From NCBI GenBank assembly GCA_900757595.1, contig CAAEOL010000001.1:1-64000 (forward strand): a stretch of DNA of 64,000 bases, given 5' to 3'. Positions 41,839 to 51,802 of the stretch are shown in pieces (position 1 is the first letter of the stretch; the number at the start of each line of letters is the position of its first letter). This DNA comes from an uncultured Collinsella sp. (lineage in GTDB: Bacteria; Actinomycetota; Coriobacteriia; Coriobacteriales; Coriobacteriaceae). The translations under genes were made by a program, and so were the position numbers. A model generated the notes under the pieces. That model was given only the letters and a program-made list of their open reading frames with translations. It was not told where the DNA came from and did not search any database.

Positions 41839-44565
41839 GAATCTCGATCTCCTCGGCGGGCAGGGTAAAACGGAAGACGGCCCCATGGGGGTGGTTGTCG
41901 CGAGCTTCGATGACGCCGCCATGCGCCTCCACGATGGAGCGGCAGAGCGACAGCCCAAGGCCGATGCTTCGACGCGAATCCACGGGCCGCGTATTGCTTG
42001 AGGTGAAGAAGCGCTCAAAGATATGAGGCTTGTCGCAGTCTGCCACACCCGGCCCATCGTCTGCGACGTCCACCACGACGAACGCACCCTCGCGACGTGC
42101 GCTGATGGTGACAGTCGAGTCCTCGGGCGTGTATTTGAAGGCGTTCATGATGAGATTCGTAAGCACCTGCATGATGAGATGGACGTCAATGCGTACCAGC
42201 AGGATGTCGTCAGTGTGCTCGATGGTGACGGTACGTCCATGCGATGCTTGGGCGACATGGCTGAGGGCGGCCTCGATGACCTCGTCGATGAGCTCGGATA
42301 TGAAGTTGAGGTGAATGGTGCCGTCCTCGACGCGTGTGATGGCGAGGAGGTTCTCCACGGTATCAATAAGCCAGAGGGAGTCATCGTAGATGGCATCGGC
42401 AAGATCGCAGCGCTGTTCGAGGCTGAGCCTCTCGTCGCTCTTCCGAAGGATTGCCGCAGATCCGGATATAGCTGTGAGGGGTGTCCTCAAATCGTGGCCG
42501 ATGGAGCGCAAAAGGTTGGCGCGCAGCTGCTCGTTTTTCGCCAAGACCGCAGCCTCTTCGCGCTCTTGCGCCGCCCGGTCGCTTTCGAGCGCCAAGGCGC
42601 ATTCGCCTACGATAGATAGGACGATCGAATGCTCGAAGGCTTCGGTCTCGCGCCCCTCCAGGGCGATGCCGATGACACCGAATACCTTGTCGCCGGTGCG
42701 AACCGCGAGGTAGAGACAGCGCGCCTCAGGCAGGGTCCGCGTGCTTGCGCCCGCGCGCTTGTTGTTGGTGAAGGTCCAGGTTGCAACGGCGCGCTCGTAG
42801 TCGGTGAGCAGCGACGCGGATCGGTTTTCGGTGCCAGCGGACTCATAGAGCGCCTTGCCGAGCGTGCCGTGTTCGGCGGGGTAGAAGACCACGTCGAGTT
42901 TTAGCAGTTTGACGAGTTGGTTCATGGCGACGCGGGCGCACTCCTCCGCGCTATGGGCTTGCTGTAAGAGCTGGTTCGTTTCGAGGAGTACGCGCGTTTT
43001 GAATGCGTTCTCGGCGGAGGTACGGGCATTGTCGGCGATGCGCGCAGTTAACTCGCCGGCGACCATAGCGGTAGCGAACATGATGCCGAACGTGACCAGA
43101 TAGCTTCGGTCGTAGCTGGCGAGCGAAAACAGAGGCGTGACGAAGCAGAAGTTGTAAAGCACTACAGAGAGCACGCTCGATACGATCGTGCAGATACGCC
43201 CCGTCGTGGTGACGGCGGTCAGCAGGGCCGTGAGGATATAGAGGGATATGATGCTGGAATCGGCAAATCCCAGATGGCGGAAAGCCGTGCCGATCGCCGT
43301 GGCGACAAGAGAGAGGGCCAGCGTGCGAAGCACGTTTCGGCTGCTGGGCGGCTGCAGAGCGAGCGCATGGCGGCGTCCTTTGGGTCGGGAGGGCGGAGTC
43401 GACTGGTCTGGAATGATGTAAATGTCGAGGTTCGGGGCGAATGTTATGAGCTGTTCTACGAGAGATTTGCGGCCAAAGAGGGCCTGACGGACGCTGCTGT
43501 GCTCGCCCGTGCGCCCCATGACGATCTTCGAAATACCCGACAGGCGCGCGAACTCGGAGATCTGAAACGCGACGTCGTCGCCATAGACGGTTTCCATATG
43601 TGCTCCGAGCTGCTCGGCTAGGGCGATATTGTCTGCAAGCTTGGCGCGCTCATCATCGCTCATGGCTTGCGTGCGCGGGCTTTCTACGAACAGGGCGACG
43701 AGCTCGCTGCGAAACGCTTTCGCCATGCGTGCGGCCGCACGGACGATGCGGGGATTGGTCGGCGCCGGGGAGACACAGACTAAGATACGCTCCTTGGTGT
43801 AGTAGTCACGGTTTCCCAGCACGCGTGCGGCGTCTGTGAGGTAGCCGGTGCGATCGGCACAGCGGCGCAGCGCGATTTCTCGGAGTGCGGTGAGATTTTC
43901 GACGGTAAAAAATGCTGTTGCGCTCGGTCGGCTTGTGCGGGACGGTAGACGAGGCCGGCGCGAAGGCGCTCAAGTAGGTCTTCGGGCTCTATGTCGACGA
44001 GCTCGACCTGGTCGGCATCATCGAAGATACGGTCGGGGATTCGTTCGCTCACGACAACGCCGGTGATGGATGCAACCATGTCGTTTAGGCTCTCGATATG
44101 CTGAACGTTTACGGTCGTATAGACGTCGATGCCCGCATGTAGAAGTTCCTCGACGTCTTGATAGCGTTTGTCGTGGCGAGACCCCGGCGCATTCGTATGG
44201 GCGAGCTCGTCGACAAGGATGAGCTGAGGGGCGCGCTCGATAGCCACATCTAGATCGAACTCGCTGAGCGCAATGCCGTTGTGCTCGATGAGTTTACAGG
44301 GCACGTTCTCAAGCCCTTGTGCAAGATGGGCAGTTGCCGGACGTTCGTGCGGCTCGATGTATCCCGCGACGACGTCGACACCTCGCCGCTTGGCGGCGTG
44401 GGCGGCTTGAAGCATCGCATAGGTTTTGCCTGCGCCAGCAGCGTAGCCAAAGAAAATCTTGAGGTGTCCCCGGCTGGTTCGAGCGTCATCGGCAGCCTCG
44501 TCTTTCTCAATTGCCTTGAGGATGAGGTCTGGATTGACGCGAGTGTCCGATGCGTCGCGCTGCAT
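41831..44565 (-). CDS. kdpD: KdpD sensor kinase, split by a -1 frameshift
   Basis: About 911 residues if the two frames are joined. The N-terminal part (from ATG 44565, GAAAGGC upstream) has Walker A GYAAGAGKTYAML, GYIEPHERP, LILVDELAHTNAPGSRH and VQHIESLNDMV. The second frame resumes at TVENLTALREIALRR, then the Usp-like domain, four membrane helices (about 385-480), a GAF-like region, phospho-His in SIGHDLRTPLTAISGS, and ATPase boxes NLIMNAFKYT and IGLGLSLCRS. Without a shift, the first frame stops at 43780. The switch point is exactly T TTT TTA (43906-43912, minus strand). It may be programmed, a recent indel, or a sequencing error. Confidence 0.85.
43906..43912 (-). other. Slippery heptamer U UUU UUA in kdpD
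   Basis: In the zero frame the codons are CAT TTT TTA, i.e. X XXY YYZ. A one-base backward slip continues as ACC GTC GAA, which is the conserved KdpD sequence. One extra T would also restore the frame, so a simple deletion gives the same picture. The downstream 60 bases are GC-rich with possible small hairpins, but no clear pseudoknot was recognised. Confidence 0.6.
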
Positions 44566-44677
44566 AGCGTAGCCTTTCTGAAGCGTTGTCCATGCGTGCA
44601 TACGCGGTGAGGACGCCACTGTATGCTCGCGAGGTCGAGTATAGGCGCACTGCAGCCGCAATAGTGCTTTCTACCTG

Positions 44678-44698
44678 CATCTTTACGGCATCTTAAGG
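44678..44698 (+). promoter_or_regulatory. Candidate KdpE site in the kdpD-kdpF divergent region
   Basis: Tandem CATCTTTACG and CATCTTAAGG with an 11-bp period, the spacing typical for OmpR-family regulators, 111 bp before kdpF. The rest of 44566-44808 holds no gene. Confidence 0.4.
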
Positions 44699-44808
44699 TC
44701 GTGAGCCCCAGCCCTCACGCCTCTTTAACACCTAGAAGCGTTTACTGTCCCCAGGCGCTTGCGAGAGCAGGCGTCCGAGACATCGGACCGCGCGTGAAAG
44801 GGGCGGTA

Positions 44809-44895
44809 ATGGACATCCTCATTCCCATTATCGGAGTCGTCTGCATCGGACTCCTTATCTATTACATCTACATTCTGATGAGGAGTGATTCGTAA
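44809..44895 (+). CDS. kdpF: KdpF, small membrane subunit
   Basis: 28 residues, a single membrane helix (ILIPIIGVVCIGLLIYYIYIL). KdpF stabilises the KdpFABC complex. ATG at 44809 follows AAAGGGGCGG, and the stop is 3 bp before kdpA. Size and position match KdpF in other bacteria. Confidence 0.9.
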   Translation: MDILIPIIGVVCIGLLIYYIYILMRSDS

Positions 44896-44898
44896 ACT

Positions 44899-46722
44899 AT
44901 GGACGCTGCGATTCAGTACATCTTGTACTTTGCCGTGCTCGTCGTCCTGGCCGTTCCGCTCGGTCGGTTCATGGCCCATATCATGGATGGCGAGCATACG
45001 TTCCTGTCGCCTGTGATTGCTCCTGTGGAGCGTGGCGTCTATCGTCTGCTTCGCATCGACGCGGCAGAGCAGATGGGGTGTAGGCGCTATCTGGCGAGCG
45101 TGCTGGTCTTTTCGGGGATCGGCCTCGTGGCCCTTGTGGCACTCCAAGCGCTTCAGCCCTTCTTGCCAGGCAATCCCCAGCACCTGCCGGGTGTGTCATG
45201 GGACCTGTCGTTCAATACGGCCGCTTCCTTCATAACCAACACCAATTGGCAATCCTATTCCGGTGAGACCACCCTGTCCTACCTTGTGCAGTTCATGGGC
45301 CTCACCGTGCAGAACTTCTTGTCCGCCGGCACCGGTATTGCGGTCATGTTCGCGCTGATCCGCGGCTTCCGTCAGGTCAAGGAGCAGGGTCTGGGTTCCT
45401 TCTGGGTCGACCTCACCCGCACCGTCCTGTATGTGCTCATCCCGCTGAACCTCGTGTTCGGCATCTGCCTGGCTGCCGGTGGCGTCATCTCCAACTTCCA
45501 GCCGGCTCAGAAGGCTGAGCTCGTAGAGCCCGTCGCTGTCCAGCCTAATGCAGACGGCGGCTGGAGCGTCATCGACGGCGCCCAGATCGAGGGCGATACG
45601 GTCAAGGTCGACGGCAAGGTTGTCGAGGGCACGCGCGTGGTCACCGAGCAGTTCCTGCCCCAGGGTCCCGCGGCTCCTCAGGTCGCCATCAAGCAGTCCG
45701 GCACCAACGGCGGCGGCTTCTTCGGCGTGAACTCAGCCCATCCGTATGAGAACCCCAGTGCCTTCACCAACATCATCGAGATGACCAGCCTGCTGCTGAT
45801 CCCGGCCGCCTGCTGCTTCACCTTCGGTATCGGCGTCAAGAATACCAAGCAGGGCAAGGCCATCTTCGCGGCGATGCTTATCCTGCTCGTGGTCTTTACC
45901 GGCATCATCGCCGTTAACGAGCATGCGGGCACCCCGCAGCTGGCCGATGGCGGAGCGGTCAATATCGAGATGACCGACGGCCAGGCCGGCGGCAACATGG
46001 AGGGCAAGGAGAGCCGCTTCGGTATCGCCACCTCCTCCACGTGGTCGGCTTACACCACCGCCGCTTCCAACGGCTCGGTTAACTCCATGCACGACTCCTA
46101 CACCCCGCTGGGCGGTTTTGTCCAGATGCTCCAGATGGCTCTGGGCGAGGTCGTCTTCGGCGGCGTGGGCTGCGGCCTGTACGGCATGATCGGCTTCGCC
46201 ATCCTCACAGTGTTCATCGCCGGCCTTATGGTCGGCCGCACGCCCGAGTTCCTGGGCAAGAAGATCGAGCCGGGCGAGATGCGCTGGGCAGTTGTCCTGT
46301 GCCTGGCAACTCCGTTTGCCATTCTGGCGTGCTCGGCCATCGCCTGCATGGTGCCCGGTCTTGCCGACCAGCTCTCCAACGGCGGGGCGCATGGCTTCTC
46401 CGAGGTGCTGTATGCCTTCACCTCATGCGGCGGCAACAACGGCTCGGCGTTTGCAGGTATGAACTGCAACATTCCCTGGATCAACGTCATGCTCGGCCTC
46501 GAGATGCTGTTCGCCCGCTTCATGCCCATCATCGGTACGCTGGCTATCGCCGGCTCGCTGGCCAAGAAGGGTAAGGTCGCCGAGAGCGCCGGTACCCTGT
46601 CTACCACCAACGGCATGTTCGTATTCCTGCTCGTGTTCATCGTTCTGCTGATCGGTGCCCTGAGCTTCTTCCCGGCCCTGGCGCTTGGCCCCGTTGCCGA
46701 GTTCTTCCAGATGATTGCGTAA
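44899..46722 (+). CDS. kdpA: KdpA, potassium channel-like subunit
   Basis: 607 residues. Integral membrane subunit that binds K+; four pore loops related to K+ channels. Recognisable segments are SFNTAASFITNTNWQSYSGE, QSGTNGGGFFGVNSAHP, TAASNGSVNSMHDSYTPLGG and TSCGGNNGSAFAGM. A hydrophilic loop (about 200-260) is slightly longer than in E. coli. Second gene of kdpFABC. Confidence 0.96.
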   Translation: MDAAIQYILYFAVLVVLAVPLGRFMAHIMDGEHTFLSPVIAPVERGVYRLLRIDAAEQMGCRRYLASVLVFSGIGLVALVALQALQPFLPGNPQHLPGVSWDLSFNTAASFITNTNWQSYSGETTLSYLVQFMGLTVQNFLSAGTGIAVMFALIRGFRQVKEQGLGSFWVDLTRTVLYVLIPLNLVFGICLAAGGVISNFQPAQKAELVEPVAVQPNADGGWSVIDGAQIEGDTVKVDGKVVEGTRVVTEQFLPQGPAAPQVAIKQSGTNGGGFFGVNSAHPYENPSAFTNIIEMTSLLLIPAACCFTFGIGVKNTKQGKAIFAAMLILLVVFTGIIAVNEHAGTPQLADGGAVNIEMTDGQAGGNMEGKESRFGIATSSTWSAYTTAASNGSVNSMHDSYTPLGGFVQMLQMALGEVVFGGVGCGLYGMIGFAILTVFIAGLMVGRTPEFLGKKIEPGEMRWAVVLCLATPFAILACSAIACMVPGLADQLSNGGAHGFSEVLYAFTSCGGNNGSAFAGMNCNIPWINVMLGLEMLFARFMPIIGTLAIAGSLAKKGKVAESAGTLSTTNGMFVFLLVFIVLLIGALSFFPALALGPVAEFFQMIA

Positions 46723-46738
46723 AGGAGGGCGCAGATTT

Positions 46739-48799
46739 ATGACTATGCAAAAAGACATGATGGGCCGCGCGGTCCGCGACTCGTTTGCCAAGCTGGACCC
46801 TCGCGTCCAGATTCAAAACCCGGTCATGTTCCTGGTGTGGCTTTCAGCCGTCATGACCTCCGTCCTGGCCGTCGCTTCCATCTTCGGTGTGCAGGACGCG
46901 GGTGTGCCCACCTACTATGTGGTCACCATCGCGGTCATCCTGTGGCTCACCGACCTGTTCTCGAACTTCGCCGAGGCGCTTGCCGAGGGCCGCGGTAAGG
47001 CTCAGGCCGATTCCCTGCGTGCGGCCAAGAAGGATGTCGAGGCCCATCGCATCGAGTCCGTTGAGGACAAAGAGCACTTCACCGTCGTTCCCGGCACCGA
47101 GCTCACGCGCGGCGACCTGGTGATCGTACGCGCCGGCGAGCAGATTCCCGGCGACGGCGACGTCATCGAGGGCGCTGCCTCCGTTGACGAGTCCGCCATC
47201 ACCGGCGAGTCCGCCCCCGTGGTCCGCGAGGCCGGCGGCGACCGCTCTGCCGTTACCGGCGGTACCACGGTGCTGTCCGACTGGATTATCGTCAAGATCT
47301 CCAGTGAGCCCGGCCAGAGCTTCCTGGACAAGATGATCGCGATGGTCGAGGGTGCCGCGCGCAAGAAGACCCCTAACGAGATCGGTCTGGAGATCTTCCT
47401 GGTGGCCCTCTCCATCGTCTTTATCCTGGTCACGCTGGCCCTGTATTGTTACTCCTGCTTCTCGGTCGGTCTTAACGACATGGTCAACCCCACGGCCGTG
47501 ACCACGCTCGTGGCGCTGCTCGTGTGCCTGGCGCCCACCACCATCGGCGCCCTGCTGTCCGCCATCGGCATCGCCGGCATGAGCCGTCTGAACGAGGCCA
47601 ACGTGCTGGCCATGTCCGGCCGCGCCATCGAGGCCGCTGGCGACGTCGACATCCTCATGCTCGACAAGACCGGCACCATCACCCTGGGTAACCGCCAAGC
47701 CGCTGAGTTCATCCCGGTCGACGGCGTCGATCCCGCGGAGCTGGCCGATGCCGCCCAGCTTTCCTCGCTGGCCGACGAGACCCCCGAGGGCCGTTCCATC
47801 GTCGTGCTCGCCAAGGAGCAGTTCGGTCTGCGCGGCCGCACGCTCGAGGATAAGGGTATGGAGTTCATCCCGTTCACCGCGGCAACGCGTATGTCCGGCG
47901 TGAACTACGAGGGCAATGAGATCCGCAAGGGCGCTGCCGATTCCGTTCGCGCTTATGTGGAGGCTGCCGGCGGCGTGTTCTCCCAGGAGTGCGACGAGGC
48001 CGTCGAGCACATCGCCAAGGCCGGCGGCACCCCGCTGGTCGTGACCAAGAACTGCCGCGTGCTGGGCGTTGTGTACCTCAAGGACATCATCAAGTCCGGC
48101 GTTAAGGAGAAGTTCGCCGACCTGCGCCGCATGGGCATCAAGACCATCATGGTGACGGGCGACAATCCGCTCACCGCCGCGGCAATCGCCGCCGAGGCCG
48201 GCGTTGACGACTTCCTGGCCGAGGCCACCCCTGAAGGCAAACTCGAGAAGATCCGCGAGTTCCAGCGTGAGGGTCACCTGGTCGCCATGACCGGCGACGG
48301 CACCAACGACGCGCCCGCTCTGGCCCAGGCCGACGTCGCCGTGGCCATGAACACGGGCACCCAGGCTGCCAAGGAGGCCGGCAACATGGTCGACCTCGAC
48401 TCCAGCCCCACCAAGCTCATCGATATCGTGCGTATTGGCAAGCAGCTGCTCATGACCCGCGGCTCGCTCACGACCTTCTCGGTCGCCAACGACGTCGCCA
48501 AGTATTTCGCCATCATCCCGGCGCTATTCTCGCCGATCTACCCCGGGTTGGACGCCCTCAACATCCTGGGGCTCACCAGCCCGTTGTCTGCCGTGCTGTC
48601 CGCCATCATCTACAACGCGTTGGTCATCGTCGCGCTGATTCCTGCCGCCCTGAAAGGCGTGAAGTACCGCGAGCTTTCGTCCGGCCAGCTGCTGACCCAC
48701 AACCTGCTGGTGTGGGGTCTGGGCGGTATCGTGGCGCCGTTCGTATTCATCAAGATTATCGACATGCTGCTGGCCTTGTTCGGCATTGGCATGATGTAG
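46739..48799 (+). CDS. kdpB: KdpB, P-type ATPase subunit
   Basis: 686 residues from ATG 46739 (AAAGGAGGG upstream; another ATG lies two codons on). The phosphorylated Asp is in LDKTGTITLGNR, the actuator domain has SAITGESAPV, the nucleotide domain KGAADSV, and the hinge has MVTGDNPLTAAAIA and TGDGTNDAPALAQADVAVAM. It energises K+ uptake through KdpA. 16 bp separate it from kdpA. Confidence 0.97.
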   Translation: MTMQKDMMGRAVRDSFAKLDPRVQIQNPVMFLVWLSAVMTSVLAVASIFGVQDAGVPTYYVVTIAVILWLTDLFSNFAEALAEGRGKAQADSLRAAKKDVEAHRIESVEDKEHFTVVPGTELTRGDLVIVRAGEQIPGDGDVIEGAASVDESAITGESAPVVREAGGDRSAVTGGTTVLSDWIIVKISSEPGQSFLDKMIAMVEGAARKKTPNEIGLEIFLVALSIVFILVTLALYCYSCFSVGLNDMVNPTAVTTLVALLVCLAPTTIGALLSAIGIAGMSRLNEANVLAMSGRAIEAAGDVDILMLDKTGTITLGNRQAAEFIPVDGVDPAELADAAQLSSLADETPEGRSIVVLAKEQFGLRGRTLEDKGMEFIPFTAATRMSGVNYEGNEIRKGAADSVRAYVEAAGGVFSQECDEAVEHIAKAGGTPLVVTKNCRVLGVVYLKDIIKSGVKEKFADLRRMGIKTIMVTGDNPLTAAAIAAEAGVDDFLAEATPEGKLEKIREFQREGHLVAMTGDGTNDAPALAQADVAVAMNTGTQAAKEAGNMVDLDSSPTKLIDIVRIGKQLLMTRGSLTTFSVANDVAKYFAIIPALFSPIYPGLDALNILGLTSPLSAVLSAIIYNALVIVALIPAALKGVKYRELSSGQLLTHNLLVWGLGGIVAPFVFIKIIDMLLALFGIGMM

Positions 48800-48811
48800 A
48801 CGGAGGTTTGT

Positions 48812-49402
48812 ATGTTCAAAGGTATCGCATCGCGCGCACTTGGCGTGTTCGCGCTGTTTACCGTTGTCTGCGGCCTGGGCTATACGCTCGTCGTGACCGG
48901 CATCGCTCAGGTTGCATTCCCGTATCAGGCGAACGGTTCGCTCATCAAGGTCGACGGCAAGGTTGTGGGTTCCGAGCTCATCGGCCAGAACTTCGATGAC
49001 GAAGCCCACATGTGGGGTCGTATCCAGAACGTGTCAATTGTCGAAGGCGAAGACGGCGAGCTTATGGCGTATGGTGCCCCGTCCAACCTGTCCCCGGCGA
49101 GTGAGGAGTACCGGCAGCTTGTGGACGCGCGCGTCGAGAAGATTCGCGCCTCCAACCCCGACGCCGGCATGGATGCCGTGCCCGTCGACCTGGTGACGCG
49201 CTCGGGGTCCGGCCTCGACCCGGAGATCTCCCCCGATGCCGCCGAGTACCAGGTACCGCGCCTGGCGAAGGCCACGGGCAAGAGCGAAGGCGAGGTGCGC
49301 GACATCATCGCCCAGTGCACCAGGGGCCGATTCCTGGGCGTCTTCGGCGAGCCCACGGTCAACGTGCTCAAGGTGAACCTTATGCTGGACGGCGCGCTGT
49401 AG
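48812..49402 (+). CDS. kdpC: KdpC, periplasmic/chaperone subunit
   Basis: 196 residues. One N-terminal membrane helix (about 9-31), then an extracytoplasmic domain with GSELIGQNF, MWGRIQNV, the conserved YGAPSNLSPAS, PVDLVTRSGSGLDPEISPDAA and FGEPTVNVLKVNL. It stabilises nucleotide binding by KdpB. A GGAGG ribosome site lies 12 bp after kdpB. Confidence 0.95.
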   Translation: MFKGIASRALGVFALFTVVCGLGYTLVVTGIAQVAFPYQANGSLIKVDGKVVGSELIGQNFDDEAHMWGRIQNVSIVEGEDGELMAYGAPSNLSPASEEYRQLVDARVEKIRASNPDAGMDAVPVDLVTRSGSGLDPEISPDAAEYQVPRLAKATGKSEGEVRDIIAQCTRGRFLGVFGEPTVNVLKVNLMLDGAL

Positions 49403-49422
49403 GTGAGGGAGTGGCGGATGAG

Positions 49423-49541
49423 GGCATGACTGACTATCTGAGCCCTCAATTCCACCCCGCCCATCAGTTGCGGTGAAATACGGACTGTTTTGGCTGTCAG
49501 AAGCCTTATCTACTCCGTATTCCACCGCAACTTTTTGTGGG
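49423..49541 (+). repeat. 119-bp direct repeat, copy 2 (kdp right flank)
   Basis: Near-copy of 41010-41128, with the same AGTTGCGGTG/CACCGCAACT inverted repeat and T run, here just after kdpC where it can act as its terminator. A shorter, weak relative (GCTGCGGTGAAAT, about 52512-52524) follows the GntR gene. Confidence 0.85.
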
Positions 49542-49647
49542 TAGAGCAGAAGTTGGAGAAGCGCGTGCGGTTGGGTGCTGCGCGGTTGCTGCTACGATAA
49601 GTGCGTCAGTAACTGCCGCCGAGCGGCTCAAACGAAAGGAACCCTGT

Positions 49648-51597
49648 ATGGAGTCCTCCGCCTATCCGATGCTCTTTAGTCCGATCAAGGTCGGTACGAC
49701 CGAGGTCAAGAACCGCGTCTTTATGCCGCCGGTGTCCACCAACCTGGCCGATCATGGCTATGTGACCGACGACTTGGTCGATCATTACCGTGCCCGCGCC
49801 AAGGGAGGTGTGGGCCTGATCATCACCGAGGTCGTGACGGTCGAGCCCACCTATACCTATCTGCCGGGTGACATGTGCTGCTACGACGACACGTTTATCC
49901 CTGGCTGGGAAAAGCTCGCCGCAGCCGTCCACGAGTATGGCTGCAAGATCATGCCGCAGCTCTTCCATCCCGCCTACATGGCCTTTAACATTCCGGGCAC
50001 GCCGCGCCTCATCGCCCCGTCCTTTGTGGGCCCGTCTTATGCCCGCGAGGCACCGCGCCCCATCACAGTTGATGAGATTCACGAGCTCACGCATCAGTTC
50101 GGCGACGCCGCCGTGCGTATGCAGAAGGCCGGCGTCGATGGCGTTGAGGTCCATGCGGCGCACGCCCATGGCATGCTCGGCGGCTTTTTGACCCCGCTCT
50201 ACAACAAGCGTACCGACGAGTACGGCGGCTCGCTCGACGCCCGCATGCGCTTCTTGCTCGAGGTCATCGCCGAGATTCGCGAGCGCTGCGGCAAGGACTT
50301 CATCATCGACGTCCGTATCTCGGGCGACGAGTACACCGATGGCGGCCTGACCCTCAACGACATGATCTACGTCTCGCGCCGCTTGGAGAAGGCCGGCGTC
50401 GACATGATCCACGTGTCGGGCGGCACTACCATCAAGCGCGGCTCCGCCATTCCCGCCGCCGGTACGCAGCAGGCCTCGCACGCCGCCTGCTCGCGCGAGA
50501 TCAAAAAGCATGTGAATATTCCCGTTGCCACGGTCGGCCGCATCAACGAGGCATGGATTGCCGAGGAGCTGATCGAGGACGGTGCTGCCGACATCTGCAT
50601 GATGGGCCGTGCCAATCTGTGCGATGCCGAGTTCTGCAACAAAGCGGCTGCCGGCAACGCCGACGAGATCCGTCCCTGCATCGGCTGCCTGCGCTGCCTG
50701 AACGGCATTATGTTCGGCAAGCGTATCTCCTGCACCGTCAACCCGGACGTGGAGCGCGACGAGGCCGGCTACGAGCCTGCCGCAGAGGCCAAGAACGTTC
50801 TGGTCGTGGGTGCTGGTCCTGCGGGTATGGAGGCAGCCTACATTGCCGCCAAGCGTGGCCACAACGTAGTGCTCGTGGATAAGCAGGACGAGCCGGGCGG
50901 CGAGATGCGCATTGCGGCCGTTCCGCCGGCAAAGCAGGAGCTCACGCGTGTGATCAAGTATCAGTACCGTCGCTTGGCCGAGGCAGGCGTCACGTGCGTC
51001 TTTGGCACCGAGCTCTCGGCCGAGGACATTCAGCGCGACTACGCGGGTTACGAGGTTGTCCTGGCTTATGGCGCTGAGCCCATCGCTCCGGCCTTTATGC
51101 AGGGCTTTAAGCAGGTTATGACGGCCGACGACCTGCTGGGCGGCAAGGCTTTCCCGGGCAAGAAGATTGTCATCGTGGGCGGCGGCACCGTCGGCTGCGA
51201 GACGGCCGATTACCTGGCCCCGTTGGTCAACGACCTGTCGCCGGCCAATCGCGACGTCACCGTCATCGAGATGACCAAGACGCTTGCCGCTAACGAGGGC
51301 GGCGCCGGTCGCGCGGTGCTCATCACGCGCATGCTCTCCAAGGGCGTTCACGTGCTGACCGAGGCCAAGGTGACCGAGATCACCGAGGACACCATCTCGT
51401 ACGAAAAGGATGGCCAGATCCACACCATCGCCGATGCCGATACGCTGGTGCTTGCCATGGGCTATCGTCCCAATACCAAGCTTGCCGACGACCTTGCCGC
51501 TGCCGGTGTCTCCACCCACGTGCTGGGCGATGCCCAGAAGTGCGGCAACATCCGCGACGCCATCGGCGACGGCTACAAGGTTGCCTGCGAACTCTAG
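49648..51597 (+). CDS. Old Yellow Enzyme-family NADH:flavin oxidoreductase (FadH/BaiH-like)
   Basis: 649 residues, ATG 49648 with AAAGGAA upstream. The N-terminal TIM barrel binds FMN (RVFMPPVSTNLAD, VEVHAAHAHGML, DEYGGSLDARMRF). The cluster motif CIGCLRC plus a later Cys (ISCTVNP) holds a [4Fe-4S] cluster. The C-terminal half has FAD and NADH Rossmann folds (VVGAGPAGMEAAYIA, VIVGGGTVGCETADYL). This is the three-domain layout of 2,4-dienoyl-CoA reductase and of bile-acid or steroid enone reductases. The actual enoate substrate is not predictable. Confidence 0.92.
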   Translation: MESSAYPMLFSPIKVGTTEVKNRVFMPPVSTNLADHGYVTDDLVDHYRARAKGGVGLIITEVVTVEPTYTYLPGDMCCYDDTFIPGWEKLAAAVHEYGCKIMPQLFHPAYMAFNIPGTPRLIAPSFVGPSYAREAPRPITVDEIHELTHQFGDAAVRMQKAGVDGVEVHAAHAHGMLGGFLTPLYNKRTDEYGGSLDARMRFLLEVIAEIRERCGKDFIIDVRISGDEYTDGGLTLNDMIYVSRRLEKAGVDMIHVSGGTTIKRGSAIPAAGTQQASHAACSREIKKHVNIPVATVGRINEAWIAEELIEDGAADICMMGRANLCDAEFCNKAAAGNADEIRPCIGCLRCLNGIMFGKRISCTVNPDVERDEAGYEPAAEAKNVLVVGAGPAGMEAAYIAAKRGHNVVLVDKQDEPGGEMRIAAVPPAKQELTRVIKYQYRRLAEAGVTCVFGTELSAEDIQRDYAGYEVVLAYGAEPIAPAFMQGFKQVMTADDLLGGKAFPGKKIVIVGGGTVGCETADYLAPLVNDLSPANRDVTVIEMTKTLAANEGGAGRAVLITRMLSKGVHVLTEAKVTEITEDTISYEKDGQIHTIADADTLVLAMGYRPNTKLADDLAAAGVSTHVLGDAQKCGNIRDAIGDGYKVACEL

Positions 51598-51651
51598 TCA
51601 ACCCCTTGCTGCATGAGGAGGGGCGTCTCTGCGCCATCCGATAGCAAAACA

Positions 51652-51684
51652 GCGGTGGTGTCCCGGGTTTCGGGATGCCGCCGC
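51652..51684 (+). terminator. Terminator after the oxidoreductase
   Basis: GCGGTGGTGTCCC-gggttt-CGGGATGCCGCCGC hairpin followed by TTGCTCTTG (a weak T run). Confidence 0.55.
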
Positions 51685-51802
51685 TTGCTCTTGTGATCCT
51701 GGCGACGCGAGCGCGCCCTATTTCACCTCAACTGAGGGAATGGGGGATGCGATAGTATTACGGGTGATATTCGACAAACCGTGAGCTTCATACGAGGGCT
51801 TT

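Noticed and set aside
49606..51519. 637-codon open frame antisense to the Old Yellow Enzyme gene
   Set aside because: Shadow frame caused by codon bias.
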